DNA of 64,000 bases from Draconibacterium orientale (lineage in GTDB: Bacteria > Bacteroidota > Bacteroidia > Bacteroidales > Prolixibacteraceae). The notes under the pieces were generated by a model. It was not told where the DNA came from. It did not search any database and worked only from the letters and a program-made list of their open reading frames with translations. Positions 45,375 to 55,600 of the stretch are shown in pieces. Positions within the stretch are counted from its first letter, which is position 1. The number at the start of each line of letters is the position of its first letter. The DNA lies in NCBI RefSeq assembly GCF_000626635.1, contig NZ_CP007451.1:310001-374000 (forward strand), given 5' to 3'. The position numbers were made by a program, and so were the translations under genes.

Positions 45375-45902
45375 TTAACCTTTAAATACAAAGTAAATAA
45401 CCACATATTTCAGCAAAAGCCCCAAAGTACTTACCACCAGGAATCGTCGAAAATTGTAATGCAATATTCCGGCGGCCAATGCAATTACCGGAGATGACAA
45501 GGGAAACAGGTTGAATACAAAAATAGTAAGCATTCCAAACCGTTTAATTTTTTGCTCAGCTTTTTCAATCCGCTTCCGCCCCATCACTTCAATAATTTTG
45601 TTCGGACATAACAAGCGCCCAATAAAATAATCGATACACTGCGCCGTAACCGCTGTTACCATGGCTGTGGCAATCAGATTAAATCCGGAATAATAAGGCA
45701 AATAATAAATAAACGCCAGCTCAACCGGCATGAGCAAAAAGAAAAGGTATCTGGCAAAGTGGACAAGGGCAAAGGAAAAGATACTTTCTGTTTTATCGGC
45801 ATAGAGTTCGCGACCGATGGTGAACGAGAACAGGCAAATAGCAACAACCGAAGCAAACAAGATAAAATAGAACTTTTTGGGTATTGCTATTTTGCCGTTC
45901 AT
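45375..45902 (-). CDS. VTT/DedA-like (YqaA-type) membrane protein
   Basis: About 175 residues from the ATG at 45902 (MNGKIAIPKKFYF); the TTG at 45926 is less likely. There are four or five hydrophobic segments. The C-terminal half has KRFGMLTIFVFNLFPLSSPVIALAAGILHYNFRRFL, compatible with the re-entrant-loop region of VTT/SNARE-associated proteins, which move lipids between membrane leaflets in studied relatives. The gene ends at the edge of the simple repeat region. Family assignment is moderate. Confidence 0.65.
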   Translation of the reverse strand: MNGKIAIPKKFYFILFASVVAICLFSFTIGRELYADKTESIFSFALVHFARYLFFLLMPVELAFIYYLPYYSGFNLIATAMVTAVTAQCIDYFIGRLLCPNKIIEVMGRKRIEKAEQKIKRFGMLTIFVFNLFPLSSPVIALAAGILHYNFRRFLVVSTLGLLLKYVVIYFVFKG

Positions 45903-46031
45903 CTGTAAAACAGGATTATAAGTCAATAACTAATCTGATCGTAAAGTTACGCAAATGATTTGTTGCGTCTAATTTTATCGACCACCGACTTAAAAACCTC
46001 GTTAAGCGAACAGTTTTATGGGATAAGCACA

Positions 46032-47870
46032 CTACTCCACGGTAACCGATTTGGCCAGATTACGCGGCTGATCGACATTACAACCTTTTAGCAGGGCAAT
46101 GTGATAGGCCAGCAATTGCAGCGGAATTACCGCCAGCAAAGGCGCCACTGCGGGATGCGATTTTGGTATTTCGATAACATCGTTTACCATCTCTTTTAAG
46201 CCTTTGTCGCCCTCGGTTACAATGGCAATTACATTTCCTTTGCGGGCTTTTACCTCCTGGATATTGCTCACTACTTTTTCGTAATAATCATCCTGAGGCG
46301 CCACCACCACAACCGGCAAATTATTATCCACCAGCGCAATTGGCCCGTGTTTCATTTCGCCGGCGGCATAACCTTCAGCATGGATATAGGAAATTTCCTT
46401 CAGCTTTAACGCCCCTTCCAATGCTACAGGGAAGAGGTAACCACGCCCAAGGTAAAGGGCATTTACGGCTTCGTGGTATTTTTCGGCAATGGCCTTTATT
46501 TTTTCTCCGTCGTCGAGAATGGCACGTCCTTTTTCAGGAATTTCGGCCAGTTCTTTTACCAACACTTTATAGGTTTCGTTACTGATGGTTCCCTTACGTT
46601 TGGCCAGTTTCAGGGCGATCATCGTCAACACCGTTACCTGCGCGGTAAATGCTTTTGTTGAGGCCACACCAATTTCAACACCGGCATGTGTATAAACCCC
46701 GGCTTCGGTTTCGCGCGACAGGGTTGAGCCCACCACATTACAAATTCCGAGCACGGTTGCCCCTTTTGATTTGGCCAGTTCCAATGCCGCCAGCGTATCG
46801 GCCGTTTCACCACTCTGACTGATCAGAATTACTACATCGTCGGACGACAGCACAGGCTTGCGGTACCGAAACTCAGAGGCATATTCCACTTCAACCGAAA
46901 CCTGTGCATATTCTTCAAACAGGTATTCAGCAATCAGCCCGGCATGCCACGATGTTCCGCAACCAATGATTACAATTCGCTTTGCCGCTTCGATTTTTGG
47001 AAAGACATTTAGCAAGCCTCCCAGCACAATCTCGGAATAATCGTTTTGCAAACGTCCGCGAAAAGTTTCTTCAATGGTTTTTGGCTGCTCGTGAATTTCC
47101 TTGAGCATAAAATAATCGTAAGCGCCTTTATCCATCGCGCCTATTTCCATATCGATATTGCTGATCTTCAACGAAACCGGGTTATTCCGAACATTACTTA
47201 GCGTAAACCCATCCTTTTGCAGAATGGCAATATCTTCGTCGTTCAGGTAAATCACCTGGTTGGTGTATTCCGCAATTGGCGAGGCATCGCTGGCAATAAA
47301 ATATTCGCCGCTACCCAGGCCCACCACCAGCGGGCTGCCCTTTCGGGCCACCACAATTTTACCGGTTTCCTTTTTGCAAAGCACGGCAATTCCATAGGCA
47401 CCCACCACTTTCGACAAGGCCAGTTGCACCGCCGCTTCCGATGTTATTTCATCGTCCTGTAAATAAAAATACTCAATCAGGTTAGCCAACACCTCCGTAT
47501 CGGTATCGCTTTCAAACGTGTATCCGTGTGTTTCCAGATCGCGTTTCAGCTGCGCATAATTCTCGATGATACCGTTATGTACAATGGAAAAATCGCCGTT
47601 CATCGACACATGCGGATGCGCATTTTTATCGCTGGGTTCGCCATGCGTTGCCCAACGGGTATGCCCAATTCCAACGCTTCCTTCGTCTGCTCTACCTGCT
47701 ATAAAGTCTTCAAGATCTGAAACCTTTCCTTTCTTTTTATAGTTTTCGAGCGAACCGTTCAGCAAGGCCACACCTGCCGAATCGTACCCACGGTATTCCA
47801 GTCGTTTCAGCCCTCCGATCAAAATCGGGAACGCTTTTTTATCTCCTATGTAACCTACAATTCCACACAT
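46032..47870 (-). CDS. glmS: Glutamine-fructose-6-phosphate aminotransferase (isomerising)
   Basis: This 612-residue protein has an N-terminal glutamine amidotransferase domain with C2 (MCGIVGYIG) and LEYRGYDSAG. Two SIS domains follow (GCGTSWHAGL near 298, SQSGETADTLAA near 350) and the C-terminus DQPRNLAKSVTVE. It makes glucosamine-6-phosphate for peptidoglycan and lipopolysaccharide. It follows the DUF4954 gene on the same strand with 126 bases between. No glmS ribozyme is recognised, as expected outside Firmicutes. Confidence 0.96.
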   Translation of the reverse strand: MCGIVGYIGDKKAFPILIGGLKRLEYRGYDSAGVALLNGSLENYKKKGKVSDLEDFIAGRADEGSVGIGHTRWATHGEPSDKNAHPHVSMNGDFSIVHNGIIENYAQLKRDLETHGYTFESDTDTEVLANLIEYFYLQDDEITSEAAVQLALSKVVGAYGIAVLCKKETGKIVVARKGSPLVVGLGSGEYFIASDASPIAEYTNQVIYLNDEDIAILQKDGFTLSNVRNNPVSLKISNIDMEIGAMDKGAYDYFMLKEIHEQPKTIEETFRGRLQNDYSEIVLGGLLNVFPKIEAAKRIVIIGCGTSWHAGLIAEYLFEEYAQVSVEVEYASEFRYRKPVLSSDDVVILISQSGETADTLAALELAKSKGATVLGICNVVGSTLSRETEAGVYTHAGVEIGVASTKAFTAQVTVLTMIALKLAKRKGTISNETYKVLVKELAEIPEKGRAILDDGEKIKAIAEKYHEAVNALYLGRGYLFPVALEGALKLKEISYIHAEGYAAGEMKHGPIALVDNNLPVVVVAPQDDYYEKVVSNIQEVKARKGNVIAIVTEGDKGLKEMVNDVIEIPKSHPAVAPLLAVIPLQLLAYHIALLKGCNVDQPRNLAKSVTVE

Positions 47871-47996
47871 AATTTTTTTCTTATAGTTATTTATAGTCCG
47901 ATGGAAAATATATTTCCACTTTGCTACAATCGCCCGTTGCGCCTTTCACCCAATTATCGTTCTTATTCGTTTGCGCAGGGATTAAAGGAGAGTTCT

Positions 47997-50024
47997 TTAA
48001 TTTTCAACGGGTTGTCTGCTTTCACGCACCTGCACCATCTGTTCAATCACCCGGCTTCCCAGACGTTCTTTTTTCTTCATGTGTTCTTTAATTTCTTTTA
48101 CTGTATCATTGTTTTCAAACTCGCCGCGCACTTCGGTAAAATCAAGCTCCCGCGCCCCGTTTTGTCCGTCAACACCAAAACCGGTCATCTTACTCATCGA
48201 AAATTCTTTCCGGGCATCTTCGTATAAAAAGCGATCGATTCCCAGTACACTCTCTTTCCATTTCTTTACAATGCTTATCACATCCGACGCTTCAAACTCA
48301 GAAATACTTTTTCCATAAAAACTTTCCAGCACATCAACCGCCCATGTCCACTCGAAATTGTAATAATTCTTATGTATGGTCGCCAATGCCGAATTCACCT
48401 CCTCAAGCGACTGTACCGAGCCATTTTCTATCGCCTGAAGCAGTTGATCAAGCGCCTCAAAAGGACAGATCATTCCTGCCAGATCAACCCAATATCCTTT
48501 CCCGAATTTCATGTCTGGTTGCAACGCTTTTTGGATATCTGCTGCGATTTCATACTCATTTCCGTTCAGACGGGTAATTAACGAATTCCCCAAAAACTTC
48601 CAGATCGCCATTTCATACAACTGAATCCCCCGGTTGAGCGCATGTTTTTCGATCTTCATCCGATCGTAAGTATAAACCTCAGTGTTTTCGTCCGATGATT
48701 TTTGAAGCTCCATTAATTTCTCCCGGCCTTTAATCATTTTATCGATGGTGTACGGACTCAGCAGGTTGAAATTAATCAGATCGAGAAGATTTGAATCGGT
48801 ACGCTTATCGCGCTTTGGCCATTTCTGGGTATCACGAATGGTCCCGATACTTTTCAGATTAATACCGGGCACGAGAATACTTTCGTCTTTACTTTCGATC
48901 AGGTACGAAAACGGGAAATCAGTGGTATCGCAATGTTTGTAGTGCCGGCCCATTACCAACGTAAATGCGCCAATACGCGTTGGCCACAGCATATAGGAAT
49001 CGCTGGTAGTTTTGGCTCCGCGCTCCATAATTCCCTGGTGAATTGGCCCCAGTTTGTAAAGGTGGTTGCTTTGGTTCGATCCACTTCCGGCGTTCAAAAA
49101 GGAATACATGCCGGCAATCAGCAAAGTAGATTTATGGTGGGTAACGGTGTATGGCCCTGCAAATATGGAACAGGCTTCGCCGTGAAATCCCTGAAAATTG
49201 GCAAAGAACAGGGAGTTTTCGGCCGAATAATGCTTATCGAGCACACAGCCCTGGCCAATAAAACATTTTGAAACCAGCGTGGCGTCGGTGATTTTCGATC
49301 CTGAGCTAACAATAAAGTTATCCATAATTACTCCTTCGCCAATCTTTACAGGCGCTTCGTAATTGCTGTTTATACTTCCGTTGTGTAGTTTTTTTGCCCC
49401 ATCGATTATCGTCGCAGGACCGGTTTTTACATTCAAAATGGTGTTACAATTCAGAATGTTTGAATCGGCTCCAATCACCCCCATTTCACTGCGAACATAT
49501 TGGGTGTAATCGTCAACCATAGTTTTTAGCGAACGTACCACTTCGGGCCGGTGCCTGTACAAGGCCATCATGTAGGCAACATGCGTTGAGAGGTAATCAT
49601 AAATCGGAATCTCGCGGCCTCCGCCTTCGTTAATGGCTTCAACCACCACTCCGTTACCAAACGATGTTTCGCCATCAACTGCCAGCGTGGTGATGTTATG
49701 AATTACTACATTTTCTTCAATCCTGTAGTTTGCAATGTAGCTTCTCACATTGTGAATTAGTGCATTCTTCCCTACCTCGCAGTTGTGCAGCCAGGCGTTG
49801 TATATACCTGTTTTAAAGTTAATGCCTCCAATCAGCTTTACTGATCCGGCAAAACTATTTAAGCGAACACTTCCTGAAAACTTACTGTTCTCAATGCAAT
49901 CGGGAATAAAATCGTGCGAAACTTTTATTAAACTCCAGTCGGAAGACGAACATCCCTGATGAACAAGCTGCCCGATTTCCTCATCGTAGAGATTTCGGTA
50001 ATTGTTGTCGGTGTTTTGTGACAT
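47997..50024 (-). CDS. DUF4954 family left-handed beta-helix protein
   Basis: 675 residues. The first 390 or so contain hexapeptide-like turns typical of left-handed beta-helix proteins (KNALIHNVRSYIANYRIEE, GEGVIMDNFIVSSGSKI, FIGQGCVLDKH), with the DUF4954-specific SGSNQSNHLYKLGPIHQGI. The rest is helical. This family is nearly restricted to Bacteroidota and is of unknown activity; the helix fold is shared with sugar-nucleotide acyl- and nucleotidyltransferases. It lies just upstream of glmS on the same strand, so a role in amino-sugar metabolism is an attractive guess. Its own promoter is at 50044-50080. Confidence 0.85.
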   Translation of the reverse strand: MSQNTDNNYRNLYDEEIGQLVHQGCSSSDWSLIKVSHDFIPDCIENSKFSGSVRLNSFAGSVKLIGGINFKTGIYNAWLHNCEVGKNALIHNVRSYIANYRIEENVVIHNITTLAVDGETSFGNGVVVEAINEGGGREIPIYDYLSTHVAYMMALYRHRPEVVRSLKTMVDDYTQYVRSEMGVIGADSNILNCNTILNVKTGPATIIDGAKKLHNGSINSNYEAPVKIGEGVIMDNFIVSSGSKITDATLVSKCFIGQGCVLDKHYSAENSLFFANFQGFHGEACSIFAGPYTVTHHKSTLLIAGMYSFLNAGSGSNQSNHLYKLGPIHQGIMERGAKTTSDSYMLWPTRIGAFTLVMGRHYKHCDTTDFPFSYLIESKDESILVPGINLKSIGTIRDTQKWPKRDKRTDSNLLDLINFNLLSPYTIDKMIKGREKLMELQKSSDENTEVYTYDRMKIEKHALNRGIQLYEMAIWKFLGNSLITRLNGNEYEIAADIQKALQPDMKFGKGYWVDLAGMICPFEALDQLLQAIENGSVQSLEEVNSALATIHKNYYNFEWTWAVDVLESFYGKSISEFEASDVISIVKKWKESVLGIDRFLYEDARKEFSMSKMTGFGVDGQNGARELDFTEVRGEFENNDTVKEIKEHMKKKERLGSRVIEQMVQVRESRQPVEN

Positions 50025-50043
50025 TGCGGACTATTTTGAAAAC

Positions 50044-50080
50044 CAAAGTTACTGCAAAAACATTATACCAACACACAAAA
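50044..50080 (-). promoter_or_regulatory. Promoter of the DUF4954-glmS pair
   Basis: TAACTTTG on the minus strand (50044-50051) fits TAnnTTTG, and TTTTG (50076-50080) is a possible -33 element, with a gap of about 24 bases. It is the same -7 octamer as for fabD. Confidence 0.55.
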
Positions 50081-50209
50081 CAACCTAACAACACCACAAC
50101 AAAAAACGGCATAAACCTAACAAAATATATTCAAAATGCTATTCTAGTGCATTTTAAACAACATCAAAACATATCATAAAAGATCGTACAACAAATAAAA
50201 TACCTAATA

Positions 50210-51199
50210 TTACAATTGCTCAAGATAGTTTGCCAGGCGATTTTTTCCATTTATGCCCAGTTTTTTACGCAATCGTACACGTGAGATTTCCACGCTTTTG
50301 GAAGTAATATTCAGCAGCCCGGCAATTTCCTTGCTCGACAAGCCTAAACGAATGTACGAGCACAATTTTTTGTCGTTAACCGAAACCACCGGATGTCGCT
50401 TTTGCAGTCGTTCGAGAAAGCCCGGATGAATTTTATCCACCTGGTTTTCTACCATGCTCCAATCAACCGGCTGAACGGCATTGGCTTCCAACAATTCTTT
50501 TAATTGCTGAACCATCGAAACAGCTGCTTTCGGCTTAGTAGCCCCTTCCGACTGAAGCAGGTGAACCGCTTTGTTCAACAACTCATTTTTCTGCGACAGC
50601 TGCAATAAAAACGAAACCAGTTCACGGTCCTTCATCTCCAATTCGGTTTGCAATCGCTGCTTGTTTCGGCTATCGAATTCTTTTGTGCGTTCCATTTCCG
50701 AAATGTGCCCCATAGCTTGTTTCACGCGGGTAATATCCAACACCGATGCCCGGATTCCCAGGTATTTGCCATTTTTATCGTACACACCTCGCACATTCAT
50801 CATAAACCACCGAAGCTGCTTGGTACGCGTAAGCACACGAAATTCGAGGGTTTGGTTAACCATTGTCTGATTTAAAGCTCCGGTTAAAAAGTTACTGTAT
50901 TTCTCTTTGTCGGCATCATAAACCAGCAAGGCTGCAATTCCCGGGGAAGTAATAATCTGGTTAGCTGTATATCCGGTAAGATCGGAGCACGAAGGTGAAC
51001 AATATTTTATGCTGCCATTGGGTTCGAACCACAATTCCCAGGCAAAAGCAAACTCGGCGATCAACTGGTAAAACAAACGTTTCTCCCGCTCTTGCTCTTC
51101 CTGAAACCGGGCATTCTCCAGCTCCAACTTTAGCTTCGAAAGCTCTTGCTCCAGTTCTTCTGTTCGTTTGTTTTGCTCCTGATTTTTTTCGCCGGTCAT
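50210..51199 (-). CDS. PAS-domain regulator with LuxR-type HTH
   Basis: 329 residues: a coiled coil (1-40), a PAS domain with PAC segment (about 45-155: WFEPNGSIKYCSPSCSDLTGYT, then YLGIRASVLDITR), a second coiled coil (165-215) and a C-terminal LuxR HTH (LGLSSKEIAGLLNITSKSVE, about 287-306). No transmembrane helix or kinase domain is present, so it is a one-component cytosolic sensor-regulator. Ligand and targets are unknown. Confidence 0.85.
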   Translation of the reverse strand: MTGEKNQEQNKRTEELEQELSKLKLELENARFQEEQEREKRLFYQLIAEFAFAWELWFEPNGSIKYCSPSCSDLTGYTANQIITSPGIAALLVYDADKEKYSNFLTGALNQTMVNQTLEFRVLTRTKQLRWFMMNVRGVYDKNGKYLGIRASVLDITRVKQAMGHISEMERTKEFDSRNKQRLQTELEMKDRELVSFLLQLSQKNELLNKAVHLLQSEGATKPKAAVSMVQQLKELLEANAVQPVDWSMVENQVDKIHPGFLERLQKRHPVVSVNDKKLCSYIRLGLSSKEIAGLLNITSKSVEISRVRLRKKLGINGKNRLANYLEQL

Positions 51200-51265
51200 G
51201 CAATAAAAGTAAGAAAAATATCGAGTACAGTGGACTGTTACAGCCCAAAGGAATTTGTCTATTAA

Positions 51266-51742
51266 CTAATATTCCTTTTTATCCTCCTTTTTATTCCACG
51301 CATCGAAAACCTGGCGGGCTTCATCGCGCATCATATTTTCAAATTGAATGTGGCGCCGACTCAATTCTGTCTCCAGTTCGTCGTAAATAAACTGGTCGTC
51401 GAACTGTGCGTTTGCCGCATCCTGTTTTGTTGCTCCAAAAACCACCTTATCGGGGCGCGCCCAATAAATAGCTCCCAAACACATTGGGCAAGGTTCGCAC
51501 GAGGTGTAAATTGTACATCCTTCCAGTTGAAAGGTATTTAAAACTTTACACGCTTCCCGTATGGCTACAACTTCGGCATGTGCGGTAGGGTCGTTTGATG
51601 AAGTTACCTGATTATATCCTTTTGCGATTATTTTATTATCCTTTACCACAACAGCTCCAAACGGCCCGCCATGATTACCATCCATCCCTTTCCGGGCAAG
51701 CGTAATTGCTGCCTGCATGAATTTTTCCTTCTGCTCTTCCAT
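51266..51742 (-). CDS. Guanine deaminase-like nucleoside deaminase
   Basis: 158 residues of the cytidine deaminase fold. Zinc ligands are H55 and catalytic E57 (HAEVVA), C85 and C88 (EPCPMC). The C-terminal DDQFIYDELETELSRRHI is typical of bacterial GuaD-type guanine deaminases, where it caps the active site. It probably converts guanine to xanthine in purine salvage. A tRNA adenosine deaminase (TadA) is less likely because of this extended tail. Confidence 0.85.
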   Translation of the reverse strand: MEEQKEKFMQAAITLARKGMDGNHGGPFGAVVVKDNKIIAKGYNQVTSSNDPTAHAEVVAIREACKVLNTFQLEGCTIYTSCEPCPMCLGAIYWARPDKVVFGATKQDAANAQFDDQFIYDELETELSRRHIQFENMMRDEARQVFDAWNKKEDKKEY

Positions 51743-51818
51743 AATTTTCCAACCTATATGACGAACTCGTAAAGTTAAAATAGTTATTGTTAAAATGAAA
51801 GCTGATGCAACTATCTCA

Positions 51819-52664
51819 TCACTTCACTGAGGATGAATCACGTGACATCAACCAAAACAAGGCATCAATTACCATCTTGTTTTGCACATCGTTCTTAAAT
51901 GTAAAAGACAGCTCCTTATTCGTTCCGCTCTCATAATCAATATCGTTGTGCCCCATATTTATATAAAGCATTTTAAAATGCCGGTTAGTCCACACTACAG
52001 GATAATATCCGTCGTGCCATATTTCATGTTTCTTCGGACCTGTTCCGAGAGGGAAACTGGACGAATCAATGGAGACAAGAATTTCAATGGCGGGATTTTC
52101 TCTGAGATCATTTTCCCAACTATACCATTCATTGGGAGCAGCAACAAAGTTGTTTGGCAGATCCCTTGTAACAGGATGAGTATTATTCTCTACATTCATA
52201 ATTGCCGTGGTTGGTCGCCAGGTATTCCCCTTGTATTGTCCCGCCCCTAAAAAGATTTCATGGTACCAGTCCCAGTTTTGTGGAAACGAAGACCCATCAA
52301 GCGCAAACGCACAAAAATGAAATCCCAGCCAGGCTCCCCCATTTTCCATATAGTTTTGAAAGGCCTGCCGACCTGGTAATGAATCCGGACGTGTATCTAG
52401 AAAAACGACCACATCCACATCTGAAAGATTATCCTTATTCAACCTATTCCAGTCGTTTGTCGATTCATATTCAAAACATGAATCTTTCGCCAATTCTGCC
52501 AACCAACGGTCGGCTTCATGCACAAAACTTACGTGAGCAGCATCGTTCTTTCCGGTATAAAAAGCGACCACTCTGGATTTAACCGGAGACTGCGCTATGA
52601 GCTGAAATGTAAAACAGAAAATAAGTAGATTCAATAAAATTATTCTTGACATTTTGAATTTCAT
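51819..52664 (-). CDS. Secreted ThuA-domain protein
   Basis: About 281 residues from the ATG at 52664 (or 52652), opening a signal peptide (MSRIILLNLLIFCFTFQLIAQ). ThuA features follow: VVAFYTGKNDAAHVSFVHEA, VDVVVFLDT, GAWLGFHFCAF and WHDGYYPVVWTNRHFKMLYI. The fold is class-I glutamine amidotransferase-like; ThuA proteins are linked to sugar use, but the reaction is unclear. It begins 17 bases after the permease stop, the last gene of a six-gene same-strand run. Confidence 0.85.
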   Translation of the reverse strand: MKFKMSRIILLNLLIFCFTFQLIAQSPVKSRVVAFYTGKNDAAHVSFVHEADRWLAELAKDSCFEYESTNDWNRLNKDNLSDVDVVVFLDTRPDSLPGRQAFQNYMENGGAWLGFHFCAFALDGSSFPQNWDWYHEIFLGAGQYKGNTWRPTTAIMNVENNTHPVTRDLPNNFVAAPNEWYSWENDLRENPAIEILVSIDSSSFPLGTGPKKHEIWHDGYYPVVWTNRHFKMLYINMGHNDIDYESGTNKELSFTFKNDVQNKMVIDALFWLMSRDSSSVK

Positions 52665-52681
52665 TTGAAGAAATGCGAATA

Positions 52682-55600
52682 TTATTCCACCTGCAAGCCA
52701 GATATCAAAACCTTTCCTTTTATAGAAAACCAGCTTAAACCAACAATCCAAACTACTCCGTTTACAAGGATCAACGCTACAACAATTGCAACTGTAGAAA
52801 ATGACGCATCGGTATTTGTTGACAAAAATGCCGGTAAAGTTGCAACAACAGCTGTAACAAAACCAAGCAAAACACCCGACACCAACAACAATAAATATTC
52901 GTTTCTCAGTAATTTAAAAACAGAGCTTTTTGTAAATCCAATGGCTTGCATCAAAGCAATCTCCTGCCGGCGTTCCAAAATTGTTCGGGCCAGGATAACG
53001 GCCAACCCAATGGTTCCCAGTATTAATCCCAAAGCTCCGAGCGCCAGAAATATCGATAAATAAGTGTTGGTTACTGAATAAAACTCAACCAGTCGCTTTG
53101 CTGCGCTTTCCATTTCCCAGCCATAATCGCGAAATACGGATTGTAACTCGTCGCCAATTGCCGCTTCATTTTCGGCATCGCCACCTACCAAAAATATGTT
53201 TGAGCCTGAACTGGTTGGATAGTTTTTCAGAAAATGTTTATTCGATATAATTACGTAACCTTGAAAAACAGATGGTTTGGTTCCGGCGATCAGTCTTAAC
53301 TTTAATGTGTCACCCAGCTCATTCTGATACAACAACACATCGCCAACTTTCATTCCCAGCCCCCACTGGATAACCGTTTGGTCGGCAATGGCAGGAATTG
53401 TTCCGTCATCAGAATCAGTTTCCAGACTTTGCCACGGATCAGCATCCAGGCCTTTCATTTTTGCTGCAAAATCAAACCGGCCTGCCAAGTTTTCGGCATT
53501 AACACCTAAAATTGCAGGCTGTGCAATACGATTCAGGTTCAGGCAACTGGCATCGTCGCCATCTACTTTGCGAAACTGCACCACATTAAAATCTTCGTAA
53601 ATGCCCTCTTCTGCCTTCTTTTCCTCGTTATTAATATCAAAAAGAACGGGCATCGTAGTTTCGGCAAAATACAAAAAGCCTCCGGTGCCACTTGTTTTTT
53701 TGTTGGCTCCGGCAATCAAATCCATTTTGTACGAGCCGGTTGATATAACAATAAAGGTTCCCAATGCAAATAGCGTAACAATGGTAACCGATCGGCTAAT
53801 GTTTCGCGTAAGATTTATGGCTGCCAACTGACGAAACTGAAATTCGCGGGATTTTTTAACCTCACGTTTCATCAGCAGATTTCTGAAAAGCAACAATAAT
53901 CCGAGCAGCATCAACCCGCCCGACATAAAGAACATTGAAGCATCGGCCTGCGCTGCCAGTAACTGCAGAACAAAAACCACAACCGACAAAGTCAATGCTC
54001 CCCACAAAATGCCATTCAGCAATCGTGTTTTTAAACGGCTTTCTTTTACGGTTATCTGTTTTTGCAATTCAACTGCTTTTTGTTTTTGATAGCGTCGCAA
54101 CGAAATGGCAATGGCCACCAAAGAAACCACCAAACTGATGACCAACCCGATTACCAAAGTAGAAGGCAACAACCGGATTTCGAGCACATTGGTGCGAACA
54201 ATATCAAACCACAAGGAATTTAAAATGCGGAAAACCAGCGTGGAATAAAAATAGGAAATCACCAGCCCAACAACACTACCAAACAGCGAAACCACAAAAC
54301 CCTCTGACAGGTAGAAACTTCGAATGTGTTTTTGCTGAAAACCAAGAGCAACAAGTAATCCGATTTGTGCTGAGCGGCTTTCAAGATTTAAACGGAAAAG
54401 CAATGCCGTTAAAATGATTGAAGCGATCAGAATGAAAAAGCTCAGACCGATAAACAGTCCGCTAAAATCGGTACCGTTTTGAGCAGCGTGCACGCCCTGT
54501 TCACGAATGGGTTCAACGATCATTCCCAAATCGGCAGGAGAAATTGCTGCAGAAAATTCCACTTTATACTTATCATGATTAAATGAAGCGGCCGGATAAC
54601 GCACAGCCGTATAATCACCAAATCGGTTCGACCACAACTGCAAGGCCCGCTCTGTTGAGATGAACGCCTTTGGTGTACCTTTGTAATCGTCCCAGTATTT
54701 TTCATCCTTTTCGCGAATGGCATCCAAATCAATGGGAACTCCGGCTTCCCACTCGCGGCAATGCCCTGCATCCGACAATCCCGGCAAATGCGGTACACGT
54801 GTTGGATCAGCAAGTGGCGAATCCATCGAAACAATTTCTTTTAAAACAAACTTCGCCTCTTTATTTATCAACTGGCGCAAAGGGCCAATCTCAAAATATT
54901 GCAAACGAATGATATCTCCTATCTTCGCTTTAAAATCATCGGCCGCCCAACGATTTAAAATTATCTCATTTAAAGCCAGTTTTGGGTCGTTCACCGATGA
55001 CACAAATGAATAGGGAACCGAAGATTGATTATGATCGATAGCGTTTACAAAATAGGTCAGAATCATATCTGCGCCAGGCAAACTTCCCAATAGATCAGAA
55101 ATTTTTGGCTCCATAAAAACCCGCTCGGTAGAAATTTCCACCTCTCGCCCATCATCCATTTTCATCAAGGTTAATCCGGCATCGGCAGGCGTTAAACAGG
55201 TATTCACAACCTCTGAAACCACTTCTGTTTCCAGCTCCGTTGAAACCAGAATCTGATTCGCCTTCCCCTCAAATTCCATTAATCGATTGAGCCGATCGAT
55301 CGACATAAAAATATTATACGGCGCCGTTTGCGAATTTTTCAAGCTAAAGCGCCCCAAGTCTTCCTTGCTAACTACTTTTTTAATGGTTGCGCGCAAAGCC
55401 ACACTTGTTTCTTCGGCTGAGACGAACGGAGCATTCATCGGTATCAGACTGGCCTTTTTTATACGAACCAGGATATTGTCGCCGGCTCCTTTTTGTAGGC
55501 GCTCTGCCAGATTTTCGCTTATGGCAATCTCGTTATTTTGTAGTTCGGCAAAAAACGGTGTATTTGTAATTTCCTCAAAATCATCATCAACACCAACTAC

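Noticed and set aside
45291-45497. Short frame across the simple repeat region
   Set aside because: It consists mainly of translated repeat words and runs antisense into the VTT gene.
47871-47996. glmS ribozyme
   Set aside because: No ribozyme core is visible before glmS, and the element is restricted to Firmicutes-type genomes.
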